A stretch of 64,000 nucleotides of DNA from Methanoculleus oceani (lineage in GTDB: Archaea; Halobacteriota; Methanomicrobia; Methanomicrobiales; Methanoculleaceae), in NCBI RefSeq assembly GCF_023702065.1, contig NZ_QFDM01000002.1, positions 620,001-684,000 on the forward strand, in the 5' to 3' direction. Both the position numbers and the translations under genes were made by a program. Below, piece after piece: positions 34,781 through 43,534 of the stretch; the stretch's first letter is position 1, and each line of letters begins with the position of its first letter. Under the pieces are notes generated by a model, which was not told the DNA's origin, did not search any database, and saw only the letters and a list, made by a program, of their open reading frames with translations.

Positions 34781-35367
34781 TCTACCGGCTCTACGAGAAG
34801 ATCCTCCTCCGGGACCTCCATACGCTCCCGGAACACATCTGCTTCATGATCACCGAGCAGGATATGCTCGACGCCCCGGACAACCTCTACCTTGCCGCCC
34901 AGTGGTGCCGCGACCTCGGGATCGCCAGTGCCATGTTCCACATCAGCACCGCCGATCCGGCCCGGCTGGAACGGTGCCTCCCTTTGATTCGCACGCTCTC
35001 GTCGATAGCACGCCTGACCCTGCACTACCGGGACGAAAAGGAGGTCAGCGGGGAAGGCATGGACGTGACGGTGGCGATCGGGAAGAGCGGCCGGGAGGAG
35101 ATCGCCGGCTGCGTGAGACGGATGGCCGAAGACGGGGTGGACCCGGGCTCCGTCGACGAAGACCTGCTGGAGTCGTACCTCACCTTCAACTACGAGCCGG
35201 ACCTCGTCATCAAGACAGGCGGCGATCACCTGACCGACTTCCTCATCTGGCAGTCGGTCTACTCCGAACTCTTCTTCCTCGACATCAACTGGGCACTGCT
35301 CAGAAAAGTGGACTTTCTCCGGGCACTCAGGGACTTCCAGTCCAGGGCGCGCCGGTTCGGCCGGTAA
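34777..35367 (+). CDS. Degenerate cis-prenyltransferase (UppS)-like protein
   Basis: A 196-residue protein whose C-terminal half is clearly UppS-like: PDLVIKTGGDHLTDFLIWQSVYSELFFLDINWALL, then KVDFLRALRDFQSRARRFG. The N-terminus LYEKILLRDLHTLPEHICFMITEQDM aligns with LYERYLRWQVKHIPRHVAVIQDGN of the neighbouring UppS, but the catalytic Asp is Thr (T26) and the DGNRR loop is gone. It is unlikely to be catalytic and may be a regulatory subunit, as eukaryotic cis-prenyltransferases have. GTG 34777 overlaps the PolX-like stop as GTGA. Confidence 0.75.
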   Translation: MIYRLYEKILLRDLHTLPEHICFMITEQDMLDAPDNLYLAAQWCRDLGIASAMFHISTADPARLERCLPLIRTLSSIARLTLHYRDEKEVSGEGMDVTVAIGKSGREEIAGCVRRMAEDGVDPGSVDEDLLESYLTFNYEPDLVIKTGGDHLTDFLIWQSVYSELFFLDINWALLRKVDFLRALRDFQSRARRFGR

Positions 35368-35370
35368 CCG

Positions 35371-36150
35371 TCAGCCCCGCCGGTCTGCACGCTCCTTAAG
35401 CAGCATGCGCTGGTCGTAGACCCGCATCGCCCGCAAAAGGTCGATCTTCCTGAACGCCGGCCAGAACGGAGCGCAGAAGTAGACAGCCGACTCGTGGCCG
35501 TTCGCGAGCCAGGGGAGGAAGTTGGATGTCCGGTAGTCGTTGCCGGTGCGGATGATCAGGTCGACGGGGGGTATGGGCGCCCCGCGGTGCAGGTGGGCTT
35601 CAACGATCGCAGGATCGATGGCCGCGGGATCGACGGCGCCCCGCTTGACTTCTTCGAGGATCGACCGGGCGGCGTGCACGATCTCGTTCCGGCCGCCGTA
35701 GGCGAGCGCGATGTTGATGTAGTAGTCGGTGTAGTGCAGTGTCGCCTTCTCCGCCGCTTCGATGGTTGCAAGGAGGTCGTCGGGAAGAAGGGACCGGTCG
35801 CCGATCATCTGCACCCGGATGTGGTCCCGGTGCACCCGTTCGTCGGTCACGATCGCGGCGAACTTCTCCTGAAAGAGGAGAAAGAGCGACGCGAGCTCGG
35901 CGCTGTCCCTCCGGAAGTTCTCGGTGGAGAAGGTGTAGAGCGTGATGTACCGCACGCCGAGCTCGCACGCCCAGTCGAGAACCTGTTCCGTGGCATCGGC
36001 GCCGAGCCGGTGGCCTATCGCCGTATCGAGCCCCTGCTCCCGGGCAAACCGGCGGTTTCCGTCCTGGATCACCGCGACGTGCCGGGGGATGTGTTTCACC
36101 TGCCACCGCAGGTAACGCTCGTAGAGGGGTTCAATCCTCGATCGCAGCAT
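35371..36150 (-). CDS. uppS: Polyprenyl diphosphate synthase (cis-prenyltransferase)
   Basis: A 259-residue cis-prenyltransferase that makes the long-chain polyprenyl/dolichyl diphosphate carrier for glycan assembly. It has the catalytic HVAVIQDGNRRFAREQGL (D30), the YTFSTENFRR motif and VDLIIRTGNDYRTSNFLPW for IPP binding. It overlaps the upstream radical SAM gene by one base (TGATG) and is convergent, with a 3-base gap, with the degenerate paralog. Confidence 0.93.
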   Translation of the reverse strand: MLRSRIEPLYERYLRWQVKHIPRHVAVIQDGNRRFAREQGLDTAIGHRLGADATEQVLDWACELGVRYITLYTFSTENFRRDSAELASLFLLFQEKFAAIVTDERVHRDHIRVQMIGDRSLLPDDLLATIEAAEKATLHYTDYYINIALAYGGRNEIVHAARSILEEVKRGAVDPAAIDPAIVEAHLHRGAPIPPVDLIIRTGNDYRTSNFLPWLANGHESAVYFCAPFWPAFRKIDLLRAMRVYDQRMLLKERADRRG

Positions 36151-37160
36151 CAGAGCGGCGTCACCTCGACCACCATGCCGCCGTTCGGGTAGCGCTCGAC
36201 GACGTATTTCCCGCCCGGCAACCCGGCGCCGTGGTCGGCAAGCACCCACCACGCCATCTCGACCCTTCCTTCGCAAACCACGTAGTCATCCTCATCGAGG
36301 CTCTCCAGGAACTCGTCGACGGCACCCGCAGGTTCGAGCACTCCGTAGACGACAGTCCCGTCATCCGTCACCTCTTCGAACGGACGCGCAGTGTTTGCAG
36401 CGATCCGTTTTAAGCGTTCCCGTAGCTGGACCGAGTCCTTGAAGACCGACGAGCAGAAGTGGACTTTCGGGAGGAGAGAGAGTTTTTCAGCCCACCGGCG
36501 GGCGCCCAGCACGGCGTTATGCACCCCGTCCTCGGGCTCGAGCCCGCGCTCGCGCATGGCGGCGGCGCAGGTCTCGCCCCACTCCAGTTCGTTGATGTTG
36601 AGGAAATCAAGAAGCGGGAGAGCGGCAGCAAGGTCCTCGATTCCCGGGAGGGCCGGCACCTCGATACCGATCAAGAAGCCCATCCGGCGGGCGAGAAGGG
36701 CTGACCTGGCGAAATCGGTCTCGAGGATGCATGGCCAGGACTCGTGAGGCGGGTGCAGCCGGATCTCGTCGACCAGCCCCTGCAGGCGCCGGAGCACGGG
36801 TTCATCCGGCGCAAGGCCGGTGTAGAGGTGGATCTGGTGGTCCGGGCCGAAGTGCTCCTTCAGAGCCCTCGTATACTCCACCACCCGGTCGATCTCGAGC
36901 AGTGGTTCGCCGCCGGTGACGCCGGTCCCCAGAGCGCTCATGCTCTCCGCCACTTCGATGGCCTCGGACGGCGACGAGACTCTCCGTTCGTTTGCAAACA
37001 CGACGTCCCGACCTTTGCGCTCGCGCGAGAGCGGACAGTACCAGCAGGTGCGACGACACCGGCCGGTCACGAAGAGGACCATCTTTGCTCCCTGGTGGCA
37101 GAGGACGCATCCCGGAGAGAGGAACCGCCCGCCGGGGGGTACTCCCGACTCCTGTGGCAT
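36150..37160 (-). CDS. Radical SAM protein, COG2108-like
   Basis: A 336-residue radical SAM enzyme. An N-terminal CVLCHQGAKMVLFVTGRCRRTCWYCPLS carries two Cys groups, of which CRRTCWYC (CxxxCxxC) ligates the 4Fe-4S cluster. GVTGGEPLLE is the SAM-binding GGE motif, and HLYTGL and IGIEVPALPG follow. The C-terminal 90 residues form an extra domain. It resembles pyruvate formate-lyase activating enzyme relatives of unknown function. Operonic with uppS. Confidence 0.85.
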   Translation of the reverse strand: MPQESGVPPGGRFLSPGCVLCHQGAKMVLFVTGRCRRTCWYCPLSRERKGRDVVFANERRVSSPSEAIEVAESMSALGTGVTGGEPLLEIDRVVEYTRALKEHFGPDHQIHLYTGLAPDEPVLRRLQGLVDEIRLHPPHESWPCILETDFARSALLARRMGFLIGIEVPALPGIEDLAAALPLLDFLNINELEWGETCAAAMRERGLEPEDGVHNAVLGARRWAEKLSLLPKVHFCSSVFKDSVQLRERLKRIAANTARPFEEVTDDGTVVYGVLEPAGAVDEFLESLDEDDYVVCEGRVEMAWWVLADHGAGLPGGKYVVERYPNGGMVVEVTPL

Positions 37161-37302
37161 ACTCTAGTAGTTATGGGGGCGAAGAAGAAAAGGTTTGACG
37201 GTCATGGGAGGGGAAATACGGTGACGACAAAACCCGCGCGGCCGTACCGTCCCGTTCAGAGACGATTGCCTTCTTTCCGGTCGTCGATCTGCACACGCAA
37301 CG

Positions 37303-38484
37303 TCACACCAGACCGTCCGGCCCCCTCACCCTCCCCTCGTCCACCAGTTCCGTATAGTCGTCGAACCAATAGGCATCCGGGTTGCTCTTATAGACCATGA
37401 ATCGCCCGCGATCGTCCGGGTTTGCCGCCTGGTTGTACTTGAAATACGTGTATTTGTCCGTCTTTCCCAGAACCTCGATCTTGCCGGTGGCGTGCGAGAT
37501 CACGAACCTGGCCCGTTTCGCAAGCCCCGAACAGATCGACCGGGCCTGCTCGAAGATCCGGTAGGACTCCTCAACCGGCACCGCAAACGGCCGGTTCCCG
37601 ATCGTGGGACGGCACTGGAAGACGTAGTAGGGATTGGCACCGATGAACGAGAGTTTATCGAAGAGCGACGCAAGCACCTCCGGGTCGTCGTTGATACCGC
37701 GGATCAGGGGCGTCTGGTTCATGACGACCGCCCCGGCATCCTGCAGGAGAGCGACCGCCCGGCACGCTGCGTCGGTCAGTTCCCTCGGGTGGTTGAACTG
37801 CGCCATGATGTAAATGCGCTTCTCGTCCAGGCTGTAGTCACGGATCATATCCAGCAGCGCGAGGTCGTTCGTGATCCGGAAGGGATCGTATGCAGGCATC
37901 TTCGTGCCGATCCGGATGATCTCGACGTGGTCGATATCCCGGAGCTGCCGGATGATATCGAGCAGCCGACCGGTCTCGAGGATCAGGGGATCGCCCCCGG
38001 TGAGCAGGACGTTGTTGATCTCCGGATGATCACGGATGTAGGCAAGCCCCCGGGAAATGTCTTTATTCACTTCGCGCGCATCCTCGATGAAGAGGCGCTT
38101 GCGGAAACAGTAGCGGCAGAGGCCCCCGCAGAGGTCGCTGACCAGCAGGAGGGCGGTCTCACGGTACTTGTGCTGCAGCCCCGGAGCCCGGGTATACCGG
38201 TGTTCCGATGACGGATCGAGGTGCCCCCAGGGCACAAGCTCTTCAAGGGTCGGTATGACCAGTCGCCGGATGGGGTCGGCGGGGTCATTCCAGTCAATCA
38301 ACGAGAGGTAATAATCGTTCGCACGGAACGCGAAGAGATCCGTCACCTGCGCGAGACGAGCACGCTCCTCTGGACTGATACCAGGAACCCTATCGAGCGA
38401 TGAGAGGTAGATCGGGTTTGTGGTATCATTTATCGGGCTCACGATATCGTCGAGCGAATTTCGGATATCATATGTCGTGTTCAT
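37303..38484 (-). CDS. KamA family radical SAM protein (lysine 2,3-aminomutase-like)
   Basis: A 393-residue radical SAM, PLP-dependent aminomutase-like protein. Motifs: SDLCGGLCRYCFRKRLF for the cluster, VLLTGGDPLIL, RIGTKMPAYDPFRIT, and QTPLIRGINDDPEVL. The YYVFQCRPTIGNRPF segment matches KamA family proteins. In methanogens AblA of this family makes beta-lysine for osmoprotection, but the partner acetyltransferase AblB is not beside it, so the role may differ. GGAGGCATTCCC precedes ATG 38484. Confidence 0.85.
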   Translation of the reverse strand: MNTTYDIRNSLDDIVSPINDTTNPIYLSSLDRVPGISPEERARLAQVTDLFAFRANDYYLSLIDWNDPADPIRRLVIPTLEELVPWGHLDPSSEHRYTRAPGLQHKYRETALLLVSDLCGGLCRYCFRKRLFIEDAREVNKDISRGLAYIRDHPEINNVLLTGGDPLILETGRLLDIIRQLRDIDHVEIIRIGTKMPAYDPFRITNDLALLDMIRDYSLDEKRIYIMAQFNHPRELTDAACRAVALLQDAGAVVMNQTPLIRGINDDPEVLASLFDKLSFIGANPYYVFQCRPTIGNRPFAVPVEESYRIFEQARSICSGLAKRARFVISHATGKIEVLGKTDKYTYFKYNQAANPDDRGRFMVYKSNPDAYWFDDYTELVDEGRVRGPDGLV

Positions 38485-38593
38485 GGGAATGCCTCCGGAT
38501 CGACACTCTCCAGTGCAGGATACAATCCGCAACAGTCGGGGACAGCTGCATGAGAGCGGAGATCGAGAACGAGACGATCTGCGCAAAGGATTC

Positions 38594-38614
38594 ATGAGAG
38601 TTTCGCGCTCTCAT
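38594..38614. repeat. Perfect inverted repeat in the kamA-like leader
   Basis: ATGAGAG-TTTCGCG-CTCTCAT, seven base pairs with a seven-base loop, lies between the predicted promoter and the start of the kamA-like gene. It could be an RNA hairpin or an operator. Confidence 0.5.
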
Positions 38615-38684
38615 ACAGGAAACCGTCGCTCCGACATGCGTCATTGAGTGTCGGACTACGTGTCGTATCCAAAAGGGTCTTCAG

Positions 38685-38696
38685 GATATTTATATC
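38685..38696 (-). promoter_or_regulatory. TATA box upstream of the kamA-like gene
   Basis: Minus-strand GATATAAATATC predicts transcription from near 38663 and thus an untranslated leader of roughly 180 bases before ATG 38484, long for this genome. Confidence 0.45.
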
Positions 38697-38763
38697 TTCG
38701 GTTGGGGGCGTAGTGCTGCAGGAGAATAGCCCGCCGCCCCCATCAAATCCGGTAGACGCAGTA

Positions 38764-39138
38764 TTACTTCTTCTTCTTGGCCATAGAGAGGATGTCCACC
38801 ACGTATTTTCCTTCCTTTTCCAGTCCGACGACGACCTCGTCCGATCTGGCCAATTTCTCGATATTTAACTCGTACGAACCGGGACCGAGGATACGAATGC
38901 TCTCAATCCGCTCGAAGACCTCGATCTCTTCTTTCCGTCGATCCCGCTGGACCTCGAGCACGTCCTCGCCCGTATCCCGGGCAATCTCATCGATGGTCTT
39001 CTCCTTCAGCACGTCGTCGTGCCGTTCGGCCTCACGGATGTAGAGAAACTTCTTCCCGCCGCAGCTCGGACACCCCTTCAGTATCTTCGTCGAACCGTCC
39101 TCGAACTCCCTGCCGCATTGCGTACACTTGTGAGGCAT
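38764..39138 (-). CDS. arvC: OapC/ArvC family zinc-ribbon protein
   Basis: A 124-residue protein with an N-terminal zinc ribbon (HKCTQCGREFEDG, GCPSCGGKKF) and a charged middle. The C-terminal domain, SIRILGPGSYELNIEKLARSDEVVVGLE, is followed by a poly-Lys tail. It is the last gene of a three-gene cluster with the DUF2073 and Era-like GTPase genes. In Haloferax the equivalent cluster controls extracellular vesicle formation. Confidence 0.85.
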   Translation of the reverse strand: MPHKCTQCGREFEDGSTKILKGCPSCGGKKFLYIREAERHDDVLKEKTIDEIARDTGEDVLEVQRDRRKEEIEVFERIESIRILGPGSYELNIEKLARSDEVVVGLEKEGKYVVDILSMAKKKK

Positions 39139-39158
39139 ATATCACCCGTAATACCCGT

Positions 39159-39536
39159 TCATCTCGAAGACGAGACCCATGCGCTGATGAGATCCTTCTC
39201 CTTCTTGAGCGTCTTGAGCTGGTTTGCAGGTCCGATCACCGTCAGGCGGGTCTCGGAGCGTTTTCCGCCGAAAAGTTTCGCCAGGAACCCGTTTCCGGCA
39301 TCCCTGATGGGATAGGTCTCCATCTCGATTCCGGAAAACCCGTCCGGAGCGATCTCCCGCATCGTGATCTCGATGAGTTTGCTCTGCTCGTCCGGCGCGA
39401 GACCCTTCTCCAGAATGACGATGTTTCCTTCCATGACGTCATCGAGGATCAGGCGGATCTTCTCCATCGCAGTGAGACGATCAAGACGTTCCGCCGAAAT
39501 CAGGTCGATCTGTACACCCTGTATCATCTCAATCAC
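39159..39536 (-). CDS. arvB: OapB/ArvB family protein (DUF2073)
   Basis: A 125-residue DUF2073 protein: IQGVQIDLISAERLDRLTAMEKIRLILDDVMEG and GLAPDEQSKLIEITMREI are family segments. It has no membrane helix. The start overlaps the GTPase stop by four bases, and the zinc-ribbon gene follows 20 bases on, so the three are one transcript. Its biochemical role is unknown. Confidence 0.85.
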   Translation of the reverse strand: MIEMIQGVQIDLISAERLDRLTAMEKIRLILDDVMEGNIVILEKGLAPDEQSKLIEITMREIAPDGFSGIEMETYPIRDAGNGFLAKLFGGKRSETRLTVIGPANQLKTLKKEKDLISAWVSSSR

Positions 39537-40174
39537 CCGAAATATGACGTCATGTGTTCGTATAACTCATCCACGTTGTTCCCTTCAAGACCGGATATGG
39601 AGATGACGGGGTGCTGGGGAAACGCACTCTTGATCCGTGCGGCGGAAGCATCAGGGAGATCGTTCTTGTTCGCGACGATCAGGACCGGGAGCTTCCGGCT
39701 CTCGATGATCCCGACAAGCATGATATTCACCTGCTGGAACGGGTCCAGCGTGGAGTCGAGCATGTAGATGACACCGTCGATATCCTCACGGAGCCAGTGC
39801 ATCGCCTCAGCCACGCCCTCGGTCGCCTCCCGTGCCCGCTTGACCGCTTCCTCCTTCTCGAGGCCATACTCAACGAACTCGTTGTAGTCGATTTTGGTCG
39901 TCACGCCCGGCGTATCGACGATATCGATGGTGATCGAGTTGCCGTTCTGCCCCGTGATGGTTATATCCTCTTTGCGCCGCACGCGGCGGGTCTCGTGAGG
40001 CACCTCACTGACCGGCCCGACCGCATCGCCGACCCAATCACGCACAATTCTGTTTGCAAGCGTCGTCTTGCCGGCATTGGGGGGTCCATAGATCCCGATG
40101 CGGCAGGTCCGCTTCTTAAAGAATGCCTTCAAGAACCCCGAGATCTTTTTTTTCGTACGAACTAAGAACGTCAT
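39533..40174 (-). CDS. arvA: Era-like small GTPase, OapA/ArvA
   Basis: A 213-residue GTPase of the archaeal Era-like group. The basic amphipathic N-terminus (KKKISGFLKAFFKKRTC) may touch the membrane. Motifs: G1 GPPNAGKT, G2 region VPHETRRVRR, G3 DTPGVTTK, G4 NKND, G5-like SISGLEG. The Haloferax homolog drives vesicle release. Whether methanogens make vesicles this way is inference from the conserved cluster. Confidence 0.88.
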   Translation of the reverse strand: MTFLVRTKKKISGFLKAFFKKRTCRIGIYGPPNAGKTTLANRIVRDWVGDAVGPVSEVPHETRRVRRKEDITITGQNGNSITIDIVDTPGVTTKIDYNEFVEYGLEKEEAVKRAREATEGVAEAMHWLREDIDGVIYMLDSTLDPFQQVNIMLVGIIESRKLPVLIVANKNDLPDASAARIKSAFPQHPVISISGLEGNNVDELYEHMTSYFG

Positions 40175-40211
40175 TAAGCTCCCTCAGGTAGGCCAATTTA
40201 CCTATACTTAA

Positions 40212-40247
40212 GTGAGTTGTGGCACTCACAAATAAATATAATTATAT
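40212..40247 (-). promoter_or_regulatory. Promoter of the arv operon with palindrome over the start site
   Basis: Minus-strand CATATAATTATATTTATTT (40230-40247) is a strong TATA region. Directly downstream, GTGAGT-TGTGGC-ACTCAC (40212-40229) is a perfect 6-bp inverted repeat that would overlap the expected transcript start, so it may be an operator. Confidence 0.5.
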
Positions 40248-40308
40248 GTTCCGTCCGGCGCATTCTCCCCATTTTAGAGACAAACAGCAATCCCGGGGTG
40301 TGAGAATT

Positions 40309-40319
40309 CTTTTATACTG
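40309..40319 (+). promoter_or_regulatory. TATA box of the CBS gene cluster
   Basis: CTTTTATACTG lies about 66-76 bases before the first CBS gene. Its transcript would have a leader of about 45 bases ending with TTAGGAGAATCCC. Confidence 0.5.
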
Positions 40320-40384
40320 TTGAAACCTAGATAGACTTGCACCTGGAGAATTGGCTCTAATAGCGGCCAGATTAGGAGAATCCC

Positions 40385-40948
40385 ATGATGAATAATAGCG
40401 ATACCATCCGCTTCGAGACACGCGTTCCAGTCAGGGAGGTCATGCAGAGCCATCCAACGACCATCGATGTGGGGGAGACTGTCGCCCGGGCGGCGCAGAC
40501 CATGTGCCACGATGAGGTCGGCAGTTGTATCGTGCTGCAGAATAACCTGCCCGCCGGGATCGTCACGGAGGAGGATATTAACTGCAAAGTTGTAGCAAAA
40601 GACTCGAAACCGAGCAGCATTCGCGTCAGCGAGATCATGAGTACCCCGCTGATCACGATCGGTGCCGACAAACTGGTCGGTGATGCCGCGGCAATGATGG
40701 TGAAGCACCGGGTCCGCAGGCTTCCAGTCGTTGAGGACCAGCGAGTTATCGGGATCGTGACGGTCAGGGATATTCTCACCGTCGCGGCCGAAGTGAACGA
40801 ACTGCTGGCGGACCTCATCGAGATCAACCGCGAGGAAGAGTACGCCATGGGGGTCTGCGACAGATGCGGGAACATGTCCGACGATCTCTCGCGGGTCGAC
40901 AACCTTATGCTCTGCCCCGTCTGTCGGGAGGAGGAGCAGTTGCTATGA
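40385..40948 (+). CDS. CBS-pair protein with C-terminal zinc finger
   Basis: A 187-residue protein with two CBS motifs: VREVMQSHPTTIDVGETVARAAQTM and VSEIMSTPLITIGADKLVGDAAAMM. A C-terminal zinc-ribbon-like part has CDRCGNMSDDL and LCPVC. CBS pairs usually bind adenine nucleotides. The Zn part may bind nucleic acid or protein. TAGGAGA precedes ATG 40385 (40388 is an alternative). It is first of five CBS genes. Confidence 0.88.
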   Translation: MMNNSDTIRFETRVPVREVMQSHPTTIDVGETVARAAQTMCHDEVGSCIVLQNNLPAGIVTEEDINCKVVAKDSKPSSIRVSEIMSTPLITIGADKLVGDAAAMMVKHRVRRLPVVEDQRVIGIVTVRDILTVAAEVNELLADLIEINREEEYAMGVCDRCGNMSDDLSRVDNLMLCPVCREEEQLL

Positions 40949-41700
40949 AAGTGGCCTCAAACCTGATGGTGGAGATTCCAACCCTGCACTACGACGACTA
41001 CATCACGAAAGCACGCAGCGTTCTCCGGGACGACGTCTTTCGCGAACTCTATATCGTGGACGAAAGAAACCGTCTGGCAGGCTATCTCGACATATCCGAC
41101 GTCCTGCGGGTTATGGACACCAAGTCGAACGTCACCATCAAAGGATTTGTCAGGGAGGCTGCCCGGGTCGCCCCGAATACGCCCCTTGCAGAGGTCGGCC
41201 TCGCTATACTGAATGCCCGTACAAACAGTGCTGCAGTCGTCAACGAAGACGGTACGTTCCAGGGAGGGGTGCTCTTCTCCGAACTCTTCCCCGTCCTGAT
41301 CTCCCGTCGCGACATCCCCGGCAGGGTCGAGGCAGCCATGTCGCGGGAACCCGTCACCTGCGCACCGGATGACTCAATACACCGCATCTACAGCCTGATC
41401 GTTGCGAGCGGCTTTACCGCATTTCCGGTAGTGCAGAAGAAAGAGACCATCGGCATCATCTCCCGCCGGGATCTTCTGCGCGCCGGAAGTGTCCGCACAT
41501 CGGTGAAGAATCAGGCCGACACCACCGTCGAGCGGGTGATGACGACACCCGTCATCACGGTGACGCCGGACGACACGATAGCAACGGCGAGCCGGCTGAT
41601 GGTCGACCACGACATCAGCATCCTCCCGGTCGTCGACGAGAGAAAGAGGCTCGTCGGCGTTATCGACCGCCATGACGTCCTCGCTGGCCGCACCGCATAA
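40945..41700 (+). CDS. Four-CBS-domain protein
   Basis: A 251-residue protein built of four CBS units, with no other domain. The later units are clearest: VEAAMSREPVTCAPDDSIHRIYSLIV and VERVMTTPVITVTPDDTIATASRLM. The first unit is degenerate (LMVEIPTLHYDDYITKARSVL). ATG 40945 overlaps the preceding stop as ATGA. It probably senses adenylates or SAM and regulates a partner. Confidence 0.88.
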   Translation: MKVASNLMVEIPTLHYDDYITKARSVLRDDVFRELYIVDERNRLAGYLDISDVLRVMDTKSNVTIKGFVREAARVAPNTPLAEVGLAILNARTNSAAVVNEDGTFQGGVLFSELFPVLISRRDIPGRVEAAMSREPVTCAPDDSIHRIYSLIVASGFTAFPVVQKKETIGIISRRDLLRAGSVRTSVKNQADTTVERVMTTPVITVTPDDTIATASRLMVDHDISILPVVDERKRLVGVIDRHDVLAGRTA

Positions 41701-41739
41701 GGACGTCTTCGGACGCTATAATTCCAGAGGAGTGAGACC

Positions 41740-42687
41740 ATGCAACCGAATTCCAATAATTCAGATAAGAAACCGGCTGACAGACTCCTGAAGATGCCGG
41801 GCAAACGCGACCGCGGACCGGTCGACTTCAAGACGAGGATCGCCGGGTATGAAGGCGAGATTATGGCGATCGCTACCCGGGACGTTGTTATGGCACAGCG
41901 GACCACCACGATCATCCAGGCAGTCGAGATCATGACCCGCGCAGGGTTCCGCAGGCTGCCGGTCGTCGATGCCGGAACACACCGCCTCCGTGGAATCGTG
42001 ACCGTCAGCGACATCATCGACTTCATGGGCGGCGGCGATAAGTTCAACCTCGTGCAGGTGAAGCACGCAGGGAACTTCCTCGCGGCCATCAACGAGGAAC
42101 TTCGCGAGATCATGACCCCGCACCTGGTCACCATGCCCGTTACCGGGAGCATCGCCGATGCGGTCGACATCATCGTCAACAAAAACGTCGGCGGGATCCC
42201 CATCACCGACGCCGAAGGAGAACTGAAGGGTATCGTGACCGAGCGTGACGTGATGAAGGTGCTCACCACCGAGCACTCGCGCCGCAGGGCGGAAGACGTC
42301 ATGAAGTCGTCGGTACGCGTCACCAGTCCCGACACCCCGATCGGCAAAGTATGCGAGGAGATGGTGAAGTGCAGGTTCAGGCGGCTTCCGGTCGTCGTCG
42401 ACGAAGTTCTCTGCGGCATCGTCACCGCCACCGATGTCATGAGTTATCTCGGAAAAGGCAAAGCCTTCGAGCAGCTGACGACCGGGGACTCCGCCGAGGT
42501 TATGGGGGCGCCGGTGCGGTCGCTCCTCTCCGGGGAACTTTACACGACCACACCGGACCGGAACATCCACGACGTCGCCCTCGAGATGATCCAGCGGCGC
42601 GTCGGGGCGCTCCCCGTTATAGAAGATTCGCACCTTGTCGGACTCGTGACGGAATACGACCTTGTGAAGGCATTTGCAGAGGAGTGA
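41740..42687 (+). CDS. Four-CBS-domain protein
   Basis: A 315-residue protein: a hydrophilic Lys-rich head (about 1-45), then four CBS units including TRDVVMAQRTTTIIQAVEIM, REIMTPHLVTMPVTGSIADAV, AEDVMKSSVRVTSPDTPIG and VRSLLSGELYTTTPDRNIHDV. GAGGAGTGAGACC precedes ATG 41740. Third gene of the cluster; ligand unknown. Confidence 0.88.
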   Translation: MQPNSNNSDKKPADRLLKMPGKRDRGPVDFKTRIAGYEGEIMAIATRDVVMAQRTTTIIQAVEIMTRAGFRRLPVVDAGTHRLRGIVTVSDIIDFMGGGDKFNLVQVKHAGNFLAAINEELREIMTPHLVTMPVTGSIADAVDIIVNKNVGGIPITDAEGELKGIVTERDVMKVLTTEHSRRRAEDVMKSSVRVTSPDTPIGKVCEEMVKCRFRRLPVVVDEVLCGIVTATDVMSYLGKGKAFEQLTTGDSAEVMGAPVRSLLSGELYTTTPDRNIHDVALEMIQRRVGALPVIEDSHLVGLVTEYDLVKAFAEE

Positions 42688-42694
42688 AAAGAGA

Positions 42695-43534
42695 ATGCGT
42701 GCCATTGATGTGATGTCGACGCCGGTGTACGTCGTTGCACCGACCGATAACGTTGCCTATGCGCGAAACCTTATGCTCAAGCACCGTGTGTCGAGACTCC
42801 CCGTTATGGAAGGGGACGATCTTCGGGGCATCCTTACCAAGAAGGATATCGCCTACCGGCTCAGGCAGACGGAACCTATGTGGCGACGACGCCCGATCGA
42901 CCGGATCCCGGTCAGTATCCTGATGGCACCGGACCCGATCACCGTAAAGCCGGAGACCAGCATTCGCGATATTGCAGCCATAATGCTTGATCGGGACATA
43001 TCCGGACTACCCGTGGCCGATAACGGCAAGATAACCGGCATCGTCACCAAACTGGACGTCATACGTTCGGCCCACGTACGCGGGCTCACCGCCCGGGTCG
43101 GCGAGATCATGGAGGATGCGGTCACGGTCAACCGGTATCATTCGCTGGACCATGTCATCGACACGATAAAAGGAAAAAACGATAAACTTATTGTCGTTAA
43201 CGACAATGGAAGCCTTGCCGGCATAATTACGGAGAGTAACCTCGCATTTTATGAGTATCAGGACGAGCGGATGAACCTGCCCAGGAAAGACGTTACACAC
43301 CTCCGAAAAGAGGAGCCGGCAGGGCAGAAACGCTTCAGATACGTCGTCGAGGTATCGGCAGTTGCAGAGGACATCATGAGCCGCCCGGTCATTACCGTCT
43401 CCCCCGATGCATCCCTCCAGGATGCTGTCGGGTTGATGCTGGAAAACCAGATCAACAGTCTCATTGTCGTGGTGGACGGGGATGTCCGGGGGATGCTCAA
43501 GAGAGATGATATCATCAAGGAAGTGGCAAAATGA
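42695..43534 (+). CDS. Four-CBS-domain protein
   Basis: A 279-residue protein starting directly with a CBS unit, MRAIDVMSTPVYVVAPTDN. Further units are VSILMAPDPITVKPETSIRDI, VGEIMEDAVTVNRYHSLDHV and AEDIMSRPVITVSPDASLQDA. ATG 42695 is preferred to the frame start at 42674, which lies inside the previous gene. Next to it sits a GAGGAGTGAAAAGAG ribosome binding site. Confidence 0.88.
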   Translation: MRAIDVMSTPVYVVAPTDNVAYARNLMLKHRVSRLPVMEGDDLRGILTKKDIAYRLRQTEPMWRRRPIDRIPVSILMAPDPITVKPETSIRDIAAIMLDRDISGLPVADNGKITGIVTKLDVIRSAHVRGLTARVGEIMEDAVTVNRYHSLDHVIDTIKGKNDKLIVVNDNGSLAGIITESNLAFYEYQDERMNLPRKDVTHLRKEEPAGQKRFRYVVEVSAVAEDIMSRPVITVSPDASLQDAVGLMLENQINSLIVVVDGDVRGMLKRDDIIKEVAK

